34,568 nt of DNA from Gammaproteobacteria bacterium. Its GTDB lineage: Bacteria > Pseudomonadota > Gammaproteobacteria > GCA-001735895. Position numbers and translations under genes: made by a program. The stretch spans positions 1 through 34,568 of the forward strand of contig JAUVCH010000039.1 of the NCBI GenBank assembly GCA_030595795.1, in the 5' to 3' direction. A model generated the notes under the pieces. It had not been told where the DNA came from and did no database searches. It saw only the letters and a list, made by a program, of their open reading frames with translations. Positions 23,759 through 30,995 of this stretch are shown in pieces; the stretch's first letter is position 1; each line of letters starts with the position of its first letter.

Positions 23759-24472
23759 ATGACCGAAAAAGTATTCTACCAGGACAGCTATCAGCAAACC
23801 CATAGCAGCCGTGTCGCTGCGGTGATTGAAGGTGGTGTGGTGCTTGAATCGTCGATTTTTTATCCGCTTGGTGGTGGGCAGCCAGGTGATACTGGCAAAA
23901 TGTCAGTTAACGGTGTTGATTACCAGATCACAGATACGCGTTACGCCGAAGATCGAAATAGCATCGTCCATTTTCTATCTGGCGGTGAATTAAGTTCGAT
24001 TAAAGTCGGCAATGAGGTCGAACTGGAACTCGACTGGCAACGCCGCCATCGACTCATGCGTATGCACACCAGCATGCATTTGATGTGTCATTTGATCCCG
24101 GCGCAGGCTACCGGTGGGTCGGTTGGTGAAACCGAGAGTCGTATCGATTTCGACTTACAGGGGCTTGAGGTTGATAAGGCAGATTTAACTCAGAGGATGA
24201 ATGAATTAATCAACAACGACCTGCCTGTTACAATCGGCTCAATTACCGAAGAAGAACTCGATCAAAATCCGGGTCTGGTGCGTACCATGTCAGTGCAACC
24301 ACCAAGAGGCCAGGGCACGGTACGTACGATTAACATCGAAAATACCGATTTTCAGCCCTGTGGCGGCACGCATGTTAAATCGACCGGAGAGATTGGCGAG
24401 GTGGTTATTACCAAACTGAAGAACAAGGGTAAGCAGAATAAACGGATTAGTCTGGCGCTGGTGAATCCTTAA
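23759..24472 (+). CDS. Alanyl-tRNA editing protein AlaX
   Basis: This free-standing homologue of the alanyl-tRNA synthetase editing domain removes Ser or Gly wrongly attached to tRNA-Ala. The N-terminal barrel (FYPLGGGQPGDTG) precedes the zinc site, His103 and His107 in HTSMH, and Cys201 and His205 in CGGTH. The length of 237 aa fits the AlaX-M class. It starts two bases after the Bax-like gene. Its stop overlaps that of the convergent Rieske gene by four bases. Confidence 0.94.
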   Translation: MTEKVFYQDSYQQTHSSRVAAVIEGGVVLESSIFYPLGGGQPGDTGKMSVNGVDYQITDTRYAEDRNSIVHFLSGGELSSIKVGNEVELELDWQRRHRLMRMHTSMHLMCHLIPAQATGGSVGETESRIDFDLQGLEVDKADLTQRMNELINNDLPVTIGSITEEELDQNPGLVRTMSVQPPRGQGTVRTINIENTDFQPCGGTHVKSTGEIGEVVITKLKNKGKQNKRISLALVNP

Positions 24473-25641
24473 GCAGCCGTATTCAATTTTCGCGCCACCC
24501 ATTGATGAAAATGATGCGTAGGGTTATCCATCACAGATGAAAAGACACCGCCCTTGAAGCCAGGCGACGCACGTCCTTTTTGCATGCCTTCGACAGCATC
24601 AATGTCTTCACCGAATACCACCCGCCAGGATGCGAGCGTGGTATTTCTAGAATCAGCAAAAGCATCGTCGGTGGCGTCATTGCCAACGTAGAACAGACGC
24701 AAATGTTCGATCGATTTATTACTCGCAACGGGCTCGATAATCATTACGAAGGCATGATCAGCCTGAATTCCGAGTAATACGTTGGGGTAGAATGACACGT
24801 ATTCGGCTTGTTCGAGTTTATCTTTTGGCCATTCAGGAAATTGTGTCAGAGCCGTACCGGCGTCACTTGAGAGCCGATAAGCATTACTGCCCTGTCCGGC
24901 AAAGTTTTCCTCGATCATGATGTGATAATGATCATCAAGCTTTGAATAGCGATTCAGGTCAGGATGAATCCACGGCAGGTGGTAGGCCTCACAGTAATTT
25001 TCGACCGCCAGTTTCCAGTTGGACTGCACTTCTATTTGTAGACCTTCGCCCTCGATCGGAGTGGTCATCCGCGCGTAACCACTATCACCGAGAAAAGTCT
25101 GCCATCGATCAGATAACGGTTTGATGTACTGCTCAAATTCGGCTGCGTCACCCGACAGGTTGATAAAGATAACACCCATCCAGATGGCTGATCGAACCGG
25201 TTTCAGGCCATGGTCGCAATGGTTAAAGCCCTCGACTTTTTGCTCACCCAAACCACCAATATGAGGTGTGCTCTTCAATTCACCATCGAGGTTGTATGAC
25301 CATGAGTGATAAGGGCAGCGTAAGGCGCCCTGGATGGCGGTTTCTTTATTGACCAGTAACATGCCGCGGTGACTGCATACGTTGTGAAAAACCTTAATCT
25401 CATCCTTTTTGTTACGCAATATAAGTATTGGCAAGCCCATAAACTCGACGGGTTTGGCATAGCCTTTTTTCGGCAGGTCATTAGCGAACCACAGCCCGGC
25501 CCAGCTTTTGCCGAGAACCTGGTCACGTTCATAGGCCATAAATTCATCGCTAGTATAAGCCTGGTTGGGTAGTCCAGATGCTGTCTCAATAGGTTGTAAG
25601 ATGGCATCGAGCGGAATGTTATATGATTCGGTCATGGGCAT
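24469..25641 (-). CDS. Rieske non-heme iron oxygenase, alpha subunit
   Basis: This enzyme inserts oxygen into small organic substrates, with electrons supplied by a separate reductase. The Rieske cluster ligands are Cys89 and His91 (CSHRGML) and Cys109 and His112 (CPYHSWSY). The mononuclear iron site is NYCEAYHLPWIHP with His221 and His226. At 390 aa it is complete. It resembles the group that includes choline, carnitine and glycine betaine oxygenases, but the substrate is not fixed by the sequence. I start it at the ATG at 25641, which has AGGA upstream; a second ATG follows two codons later. No reductase is adjacent. A LysR regulator diverges from it and probably controls it. Confidence 0.92.
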   Translation of the reverse strand: MPMTESYNIPLDAILQPIETASGLPNQAYTSDEFMAYERDQVLGKSWAGLWFANDLPKKGYAKPVEFMGLPILILRNKKDEIKVFHNVCSHRGMLLVNKETAIQGALRCPYHSWSYNLDGELKSTPHIGGLGEQKVEGFNHCDHGLKPVRSAIWMGVIFINLSGDAAEFEQYIKPLSDRWQTFLGDSGYARMTTPIEGEGLQIEVQSNWKLAVENYCEAYHLPWIHPDLNRYSKLDDHYHIMIEENFAGQGSNAYRLSSDAGTALTQFPEWPKDKLEQAEYVSFYPNVLLGIQADHAFVMIIEPVASNKSIEHLRLFYVGNDATDDAFADSRNTTLASWRVVFGEDIDAVEGMQKGRASPGFKGGVFSSVMDNPTHHFHQWVARKLNTAA

Positions 25642-25745
25642 TTGTCTAATCCTAAAATTAAATACTGGATTTTCTCCAGTCTGTTCATTCGATATACCTT
25701 GCAATGATTCTGGAGGTTTGACAATATCAAAAAACTTCTTATAGA

Positions 25746-25762
25746 GTTTACTTCAGGTAAAC
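25746..25762. promoter_or_regulatory. Inverted repeat in the LysR-Rieske gap; candidate LysR box
   Basis: GTTTAC (25746-25751) and GTAAAC (25757-25762) form a symmetric site ending seven bases before the regulator start. A second one, ACTGGA and TCCAGT, lies nearer the Rieske gene in the same 127-base gap. Position between divergent regulator and target genes fits autoregulation by a LysR protein. Confidence 0.45.
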
Positions 25763-25768
25763 CCAGTT

Positions 25769-26680
25769 ATGGCCAGACGTTTTTATCAACTCCCGAGTTT
25801 GACCTGCCTTAATACCTTTGATGCCTGTGCCCGTCATGGCAGTTTTACTGCTGCCGCGAGCGAACTCGGCGTGACGCTAGGTGCGGTTAGTCGACAAATT
25901 AAACTGCTGGAAGTCGAGCTGAAATGTCTACTCTTCAATCGACTTCATCGAGGTGTAGAACTAACCAGTGAAGGCATTGATTTATTTCAGGTCTTGAGTA
26001 GTAGCTTTCAGCAAATTGGGAAACTGTGTCAGTCGCTGAAAAGCCGATCTCAGACTAACGAGGTAACTATTGCGGCGACCACGGCTTTCGCGTCCCTTTG
26101 GTTGATGCCCAGGCTGAGTAGCTTCTGGCAATGCCACGAGCATATTAATTTAAATCACTCTATTTCGGACAACCCGCTCGACCCTGGTTTTCTAGGGGCC
26201 GATATTCGTATCCGTTATGGCGATGGAAACTGGCGATCTGAGACGATGTATAAACTCCTAGAGGATTCGATTTATCCGGTTTCCTCCCCGAAATTTTCTC
26301 AAAAGCATGCTTTGGAAAAACCAGAGGATTTACTCACTTTGCCGCTGTTACGGCTCGATAATGTTGATCCTGGCTGGACAGGGTGGGATGCATGGCTGGC
26401 AGAATGGGGCTGCGATTTGACTGAGGCTAACTTTCGCCGCTTTAACAATTATGTGGTGTCATTGCAGGCTGCAGAGGAAAGCCAGGGGGTCGCGCTGGGC
26501 TGGCATAGCATGGTAGAGCCCCTGATTCGATCGGGTCGGTTGGTGAGAATGGGTAATTGGGAAATGAAAGCTCCCGGGTCCTATTTTTTGACCTGGGATG
26601 AAAACAGACCTTTGTCAGATGCCGCCGAGCAGCTGCGTAGTTGGTTGGTCAAAGCCGGCAGGAGTAAAACGGCAGTCTAA
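25769..26680 (+). CDS. LysR-family regulator, GcvA-like
   Basis: The N-terminal winged helix-turn-helix (about 10-68) has the family wording LNTFDACARHGSFTAAASELGVTLGAVSRQIKLLE, here split as two helices and the wing. It is followed by a linker helix and the periplasmic-binding-type effector domain (about 95-300). At 303 aa it is full length. The wording is closest to the GcvA/AmpR-like branch (GVELTSEG, IRYGDGNW). It diverges from the Rieske oxygenase and is the obvious candidate to regulate it. Its last codon abuts the end of the HDOD gene on the other strand. Confidence 0.93.
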   Translation: MARRFYQLPSLTCLNTFDACARHGSFTAAASELGVTLGAVSRQIKLLEVELKCLLFNRLHRGVELTSEGIDLFQVLSSSFQQIGKLCQSLKSRSQTNEVTIAATTAFASLWLMPRLSSFWQCHEHINLNHSISDNPLDPGFLGADIRIRYGDGNWRSETMYKLLEDSIYPVSSPKFSQKHALEKPEDLLTLPLLRLDNVDPGWTGWDAWLAEWGCDLTEANFRRFNNYVVSLQAAEESQGVALGWHSMVEPLIRSGRLVRMGNWEMKAPGSYFLTWDENRPLSDAAEQLRSWLVKAGRSKTAV

Positions 26681-28135
26681 TCAGGCAGCAGATTGAGTAT
26701 TGCGTTTAGCCAGGAAAACAAGCGCTTTACTGGTCGTCATAATGCTGGTTTTAAATTCGTCGTAGGTCGCCTTATCAATAGCTTTGCCCGATACGCTGCG
26801 GTCGCAGTAAATCAAACCAATGGGTTTGTTGCCGATAAATATCGACATCAATGCAAAATTATCGCAAAGGCAGGTTGCCTTAAAAATTCCAGGCAAACTC
26901 GATTCATATTTCCTATAGTTTGAGGCATTCAGGCAAAGCGCCTGGGGTTTCAGCAATAACGATTTTAACAGTCCAGCGTTAGCAATTTGAAGCTGAAGTT
27001 TCAGAAAAGACGAGCCTTCATCCAGACCTTTGCCTGTGCGTGTCTCTAAGGTTTTCCTGTCGCTGGAAAGTGTCATTAACACCACGCGGGAAAACCCCAT
27101 ATCTTTAAACAGGTAGTTCAGCAGCAGATTGATGATTAACGATTGGGTTGCTTTCGAAGATTGCAATAATGCTTTCATCTGAGCCCCTATAGACTGAACT
27201 CCCAGAGATTGAACCTCAACCGATTGCGGCTTCTCGACTGCGGGTTTTTTAACGACTGCAGGCCTATCGATATCGGGTAATAAAATCAGGCGCGCTGCTG
27301 CTGGGAAAATGCCACTGATAGTCGATTTTTTTGCTGCAGCTAGTGCTGCCGACTGGATATGTTGACGAGTATTTATTGTTGTTAAGTTGAGGAAGCTGGC
27401 GCAATTAATCTGCGCTAGCAGCATCGACTTATGGTACCAGCCCAGTTCAGCCTGTTTCGCCAGCTCGCCAGCCAGATGAATCAGACTGGATTTTCGAGAT
27501 TGATTTTTCTGGGATTTGTAAGATTCGATAAGCAAGTCAGGCAATGCCCATTGCTGGCTGAGTAGAATACCCAGATGCAAAAAATCGAAGCCGAAAACCT
27601 GGCTAACCAGGTCGCTCTGATCGGGCTTCGAGTACAACTGCCGGTGGTAGCTTTGATATTTATCGGGATCGTGCAAGCAGGCATACATTTCACCGATGTT
27701 ATGTAGCAGCATAGCCGTTCGTGTGTCATCGATTCTCTGCAGTCCCTGAAGCTTCGCATAAATATTGAGCTGCGCAATCGCGTGATGGCTCTGACTCAGC
27801 AATTGACGAAAACGGTCTGAAGTCGCTTTATTCGAGCTAAAGTTACCCAGAGTAGCAAGTTGATGAATCAGCTTGGTAATGGCTGGTAATCCAAGCATCC
27901 CCATTGCTGTGTGTATCGTATCAGCGACTGGGCGCCTGCTTTTTTTTAGCCGAGCGTTGGTCTTTTGTAGCAGCGCAATACTCATGCCCGGATCCAGCAT
28001 AATTATGTCCGCTATGTCCTTCAATGGAGCGATGCCTTCCTCTAGCATTTCAATCACCTGCTGGTGGAAATCGTCTATGGCCGGAATTTGTCCATTATGA
28101 TCTTCCAGCCAGACTCGGGTATTTTTTTCCGACAT
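26681..28135 (-). CDS. HDOD-domain signalling protein (484 aa)
   Basis: The N-terminal part (about 15-210) is an HDOD domain: IPAIDDFHQQVIEML, IIMLDPGMSIALLQKTN, TIHTAMGMLGLPAI and LHNIGEM, a relative of HD phosphohydrolases that usually lacks the full catalytic set. A Pro/Val/Ser-rich linker (about 295-325) leads to a C-terminal GAF-like region (about 330-480: RVVLMTLSSDRKTL, PIGLIYCDR). HDOD proteins often link c-di-GMP or other signals to motility. It is the last gene of the stator-PilZ operon, 45 bases after the PilZ gene. Confidence 0.88.
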   Translation of the reverse strand: MSEKNTRVWLEDHNGQIPAIDDFHQQVIEMLEEGIAPLKDIADIIMLDPGMSIALLQKTNARLKKSRRPVADTIHTAMGMLGLPAITKLIHQLATLGNFSSNKATSDRFRQLLSQSHHAIAQLNIYAKLQGLQRIDDTRTAMLLHNIGEMYACLHDPDKYQSYHRQLYSKPDQSDLVSQVFGFDFLHLGILLSQQWALPDLLIESYKSQKNQSRKSSLIHLAGELAKQAELGWYHKSMLLAQINCASFLNLTTINTRQHIQSAALAAAKKSTISGIFPAAARLILLPDIDRPAVVKKPAVEKPQSVEVQSLGVQSIGAQMKALLQSSKATQSLIINLLLNYLFKDMGFSRVVLMTLSSDRKTLETRTGKGLDEGSSFLKLQLQIANAGLLKSLLLKPQALCLNASNYRKYESSLPGIFKATCLCDNFALMSIFIGNKPIGLIYCDRSVSGKAIDKATYDEFKTSIMTTSKALVFLAKRNTQSAA

Positions 28136-28180
28136 GCTGTTACCGATCTGAAGGGTCTATCGTGAATAGTAACATCTCGA

Positions 28181-28771
28181 TCAGAGAGCCTCGTTGCTCT
28201 TGGAACCAAGAGTCTCAAACTGTTTGCTATGAACATGTTTGGCAATGATTTCACGATCGCTGCCCTGGATATGCAGAAAATCCAGTGATATCCGATATAA
28301 TCCAAGTTCCCCGTCAGCTTCATTGTCTTCGACCAAAACCACACGAGCCAGAATTGGCAGCTCCGTTATGGAGGGTATTAATTTTAAACGTAGTTCGACC
28401 GTATCGGCTGGTTTAAACAAGTCGTCTGTAGTAAATGAAATACCCTGAGCACTGAGGTTAACTTTTCGTATTTGTGCAAAGCTGGATTGATGTTCGTCCG
28501 AATCACCCGGTAGTAGCTTTTTAGTCAGATGATTGATTTGATCCTGTAGGCTGGTTAAATAGCCAGCAAGTTCTGGCATTTTTTCCGTTATGGCCCGGAG
28601 ATCGGCCAGATTTTTGTGCTGACCCTGGTTGTGCTCGTTTGCTGAAGAATAAAAAGGCTGATTCGACTGGTAGTATGCCAGTTTCATTTCCAGTTCACTT
28701 TGATTAACTAGCCGGGCTTCCAGATAAACCCAATCTTCGATGCGAAAGTAACGTCGACGATTCTCAGACAT
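28181..28771 (-). CDS. PilZ-domain c-di-GMP receptor with a helical insertion
   Basis: The two c-di-GMP binding motifs are present but widely separated. RRYFR (Arg6-x3-Arg10) lies at the very N-terminus, and NLSAQG (residues 105-110) is about 95 residues later. Between them is a polar, heptad-like helical stretch (about 55-87: LADLRAITEKMPELAGYL, LQDQINHLTKKLL), likely a coiled coil. This layout recalls the tetrameric PilZ type described for Xanthomonas XC6012. It lies eight bases after pomB, so it probably links c-di-GMP level to flagellar stator function, as YcgR does, although it lacks the YcgR N-terminal domain. Confidence 0.87.
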   Translation of the reverse strand: MSENRRRYFRIEDWVYLEARLVNQSELEMKLAYYQSNQPFYSSANEHNQGQHKNLADLRAITEKMPELAGYLTSLQDQINHLTKKLLPGDSDEHQSSFAQIRKVNLSAQGISFTTDDLFKPADTVELRLKLIPSITELPILARVVLVEDNEADGELGLYRISLDFLHIQGSDREIIAKHVHSKQFETLGSKSNEAL

Positions 28772-28779
28772 AATGGGTC

Positions 28780-29691
28780 TCAGTTATCCTCGCTCTGAAT
28801 AAAGTCAACATTCTCGGCTGGTGAATCAACATCAATGGCCTGGTGGTTGCCATGTAGTACGCTAATTTCGACACGCCTGTTCTGTGCGCGGTTTTCCCAG
28901 CTATCATTAGGAACCAGTGGCTCGTTATCGGCGAGAGCCCTAATTTCCATGCGTTCGGGGTCAACATCACCTTGCTGGATGAAATAATGCACGACACTTG
29001 CGGCACGAGCAGCGGACAGATCCCAGTTAGATCGAAATTTTCTGGTTTCAATTGGGATATCGTCCGTATGTCCGGAAATAATAAAGCGGCCATCGCGTTG
29101 ATTGAGAACCTCGGCGATTAGTTTCAGAATTGGCTGGAACTGTTCTTTTAATTTAGCCTGTCCGGAACCGAAGGATCCGCGTTCTCGAATACGAATCAGT
29201 ACTCGATCATTGAATGCCTCTACTTCGAGCAGACCATCCCCGATAGCGGAAGCGAGTTCTTTTTGCAGTTCCTCGGCTTCTTCCTTTGCGTCCTGTTGTG
29301 CCTGCTGCTGCGTGAGAGCCTCGGCTTGTGCTGCGGACATTGACTGGTTATTTTTAGTCTCGGAATCGGTAAAGTCGAGATTGGTTTTGGTATCGTCGGT
29401 AGTTGTTTCCCGCATGATTTCGAGTGGCGTGACCTCGGTCGGTTTACCGGGACTATATTGCTGGGCTATTACACTGGTGCCTTTCGGGATTTCAGTCGCT
29501 ATAACGTCTCTTTGTACACCAAAAGCCAGTTTTAAAGCACCCGCGACCTGCTTGAACTTCAGTACATCCATTTCTGCAAAAGACAATAACAGTACGAAGA
29601 AGCACATTAGTAGCGCCATCATATCGGCAAAGGTGGCAAGCCAGGGTGGCAGTCCCTCTTCGCATGGTGGGCATTCGCATTCCTCGCTCAT
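28780..29691 (-). CDS. pomB: Flagellar stator protein PomB (MotB family)
   Basis: This is the peptidoglycan-anchored half of the flagellar motor stator. After a Cys-rich start (CECPPC) comes one membrane helix with the ion-binding Asp23 in LATFADMMALLMCFFVLLL. The following FAEMDVLKFKQVAGAL is typical of sodium-type PomB. A Gln/Glu-rich linker (about 115-150) precedes the C-terminal OmpA-like domain: ISGHTDDIPIE, SNWDLSAARAASVV and NRRVEISV. It is complete at 303 aa. It follows pomA by 33 bases. The call as sodium-driven rests on the wording and on the Nqr pump in this same window. Confidence 0.92.
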   Translation of the reverse strand: MSEECECPPCEEGLPPWLATFADMMALLMCFFVLLLSFAEMDVLKFKQVAGALKLAFGVQRDVIATEIPKGTSVIAQQYSPGKPTEVTPLEIMRETTTDDTKTNLDFTDSETKNNQSMSAAQAEALTQQQAQQDAKEEAEELQKELASAIGDGLLEVEAFNDRVLIRIRERGSFGSGQAKLKEQFQPILKLIAEVLNQRDGRFIISGHTDDIPIETRKFRSNWDLSAARAASVVHYFIQQGDVDPERMEIRALADNEPLVPNDSWENRAQNRRVEISVLHGNHQAIDVDSPAENVDFIQSEDN

Positions 29692-29724
29692 TGAAGGGTC
29701 TCAGCCATTATCAGATATTCCTGA

Positions 29725-30480
29725 CTACTCATCTTCCTGACGCTTACTTTCGGGCAGATAGGCATTCAGCATTTGTTTCAGGACTCTGGGATTGGTGCCT
29801 TCCTGAATGCCAGAAATCGATTCCAGAATTAGATTTTTGTTAAGCTTCTCGTAGCCGCTAATCAGTATCAGTTTTTCGGCCAGCGGTGAGGCAAAAGCAT
29901 TAGCAATAATGGCACCGTAGAGTGTTGTCAGCAACGCAACCGCCATCGCAGGACCGATTGCCGCAGGGTCGGACATATTGGAAAGCATTTGAACCAGACC
30001 AATGAGTGTTCCGATCATCCCCATAGCCGGTGCATAGACAGCCATCGCCTTAAACATATCGGCACCGATGACATGGCGTTCGATTGACTGGTTTATATCC
30101 TTGCTGAGCAGGTTTTTAACCACTTCGGGAGCGTGTCCATCGATACACAGTCCGATGCCACGTTCCAGAAAACTATTCGATATTTCGCGACCCTCAAGCG
30201 CGAGGATTCCTTCCTTGCGCGCTACGTTAGCAAGATCGACAGATTCGTCGATCAGGCTTTGCGGTGCATCCAGCTTGTAGAAAAAGCCTTTCAAGCCTAT
30301 TTTGAAAGATCCGAGAAAGTTTCCCAACGTGACTCGCATCAGGGTTACCGCAAATGTTCCACCAATGACAATAAGTAGCGATGGCGGGTTTACAAATAAT
30401 ATAAATGGCCCACCCATCATAATTGCAGCGCCAATTATGACGTATGCCAAAATGAATCCTACGATTGTTGCGATATCCAC
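29725..30480 (-). CDS. pomA: Flagellar stator protein PomA (MotA family)
   Basis: This four-helix protein forms the stator ion channel with PomB and pushes on the rotor. Helices are at about 4-22, 28-50, 147-170 and 180-203. The cytoplasmic loop between the second and third carries the charged rotor-contact region (LEREGIALEGR type, here ARKEGILALEGREISN). YAPAMGMIGTLIGLVQML and the LLTTLYGAIIANAFASPLAEKL block are diagnostic. It starts with GTG, supported by GAGGAG seven bases upstream, and heads the operon pomA-pomB-PilZ-HDOD. At 251 aa it is complete and of PomA rather than MotA length. Confidence 0.94.
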   Translation of the reverse strand: MDIATIVGFILAYVIIGAAIMMGGPFILFVNPPSLLIVIGGTFAVTLMRVTLGNFLGSFKIGLKGFFYKLDAPQSLIDESVDLANVARKEGILALEGREISNSFLERGIGLCIDGHAPEVVKNLLSKDINQSIERHVIGADMFKAMAVYAPAMGMIGTLIGLVQMLSNMSDPAAIGPAMAVALLTTLYGAIIANAFASPLAEKLILISGYEKLNKNLILESISGIQEGTNPRVLKQMLNAYLPESKRQEDE

Positions 30481-30823
30481 TCAAAGTCTCCTCATATCTT
30501 TATCCAGGTGTTGTCGGATGCATTTTAGTTTAGTTTATTATCGGCAGTTTGCTGGAAAATATAAGAAAAATGTCGGCTGGCCGAGAATGGGATAAAACCA
30601 CGAATGGAACTTACTAGTTATGGGCTTTCTGGAAAAAATAATTTGCCATCTAAAAATATAAATGCTAGTTTAAAAAGTAGGAAATAAATAAATTATAAAG
30701 GGCTAAATTGGAATGGACATACTTGGAAGTATCTGGAAGTAAGCACAAATCTTTCCCCCTCTCGCCGTTCTGGCGATTTAAACAATCTCAAGTACGCCAA
30801 TGCTCTATCGGAGGAAACTCGAT
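30481..30823. other. 343-base AT-rich gap between pomA and the RHS leader
   Basis: This region should hold the promoters of the pom operon (leftward) and of the RHS leader (rightward). A tandem TGGAAGTA, at 30724-30731 and 30734-30741, repeats with a ten-base period, one helical turn, and may be a regulator site. I see no gene. Confidence 0.4.
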
Positions 30824-30886
30824 ATGAGTCGTAAAATTCTTTTCAGCCTAACCATGGTTTCTCTGTTAGCGGCAACCTGGGTTTAG
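30824..30886 (+). pseudogene. Orphaned signal peptide of the RHS gene
   Basis: A clear GGAGG is followed by an ATG and a 20-residue secretion signal (MSRKILFSLTMVSLLAATWV), then a TAG stop. The RHS reading frame begins at once in the +1 frame (from about 30870). The leader and the RHS body evidently belonged to one much longer exported protein whose middle was deleted, leaving the two parts out of frame. Confidence 0.7.
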
Positions 30887-30995
30887 CAAAATCAGCGATG
30901 GTCTCGGAAATTACCGTCTATATACCCTCGATACCGAGGGCAATACGCTCGATGAAAGCGTCTATGATGTTAATGATAGCCTGCATCAGCAACTG

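Noticed and set aside
29102..29740. A 212-aa open frame on the plus strand
   Set aside because: It lies antisense to pomB and is a Ser-rich low-complexity shadow.
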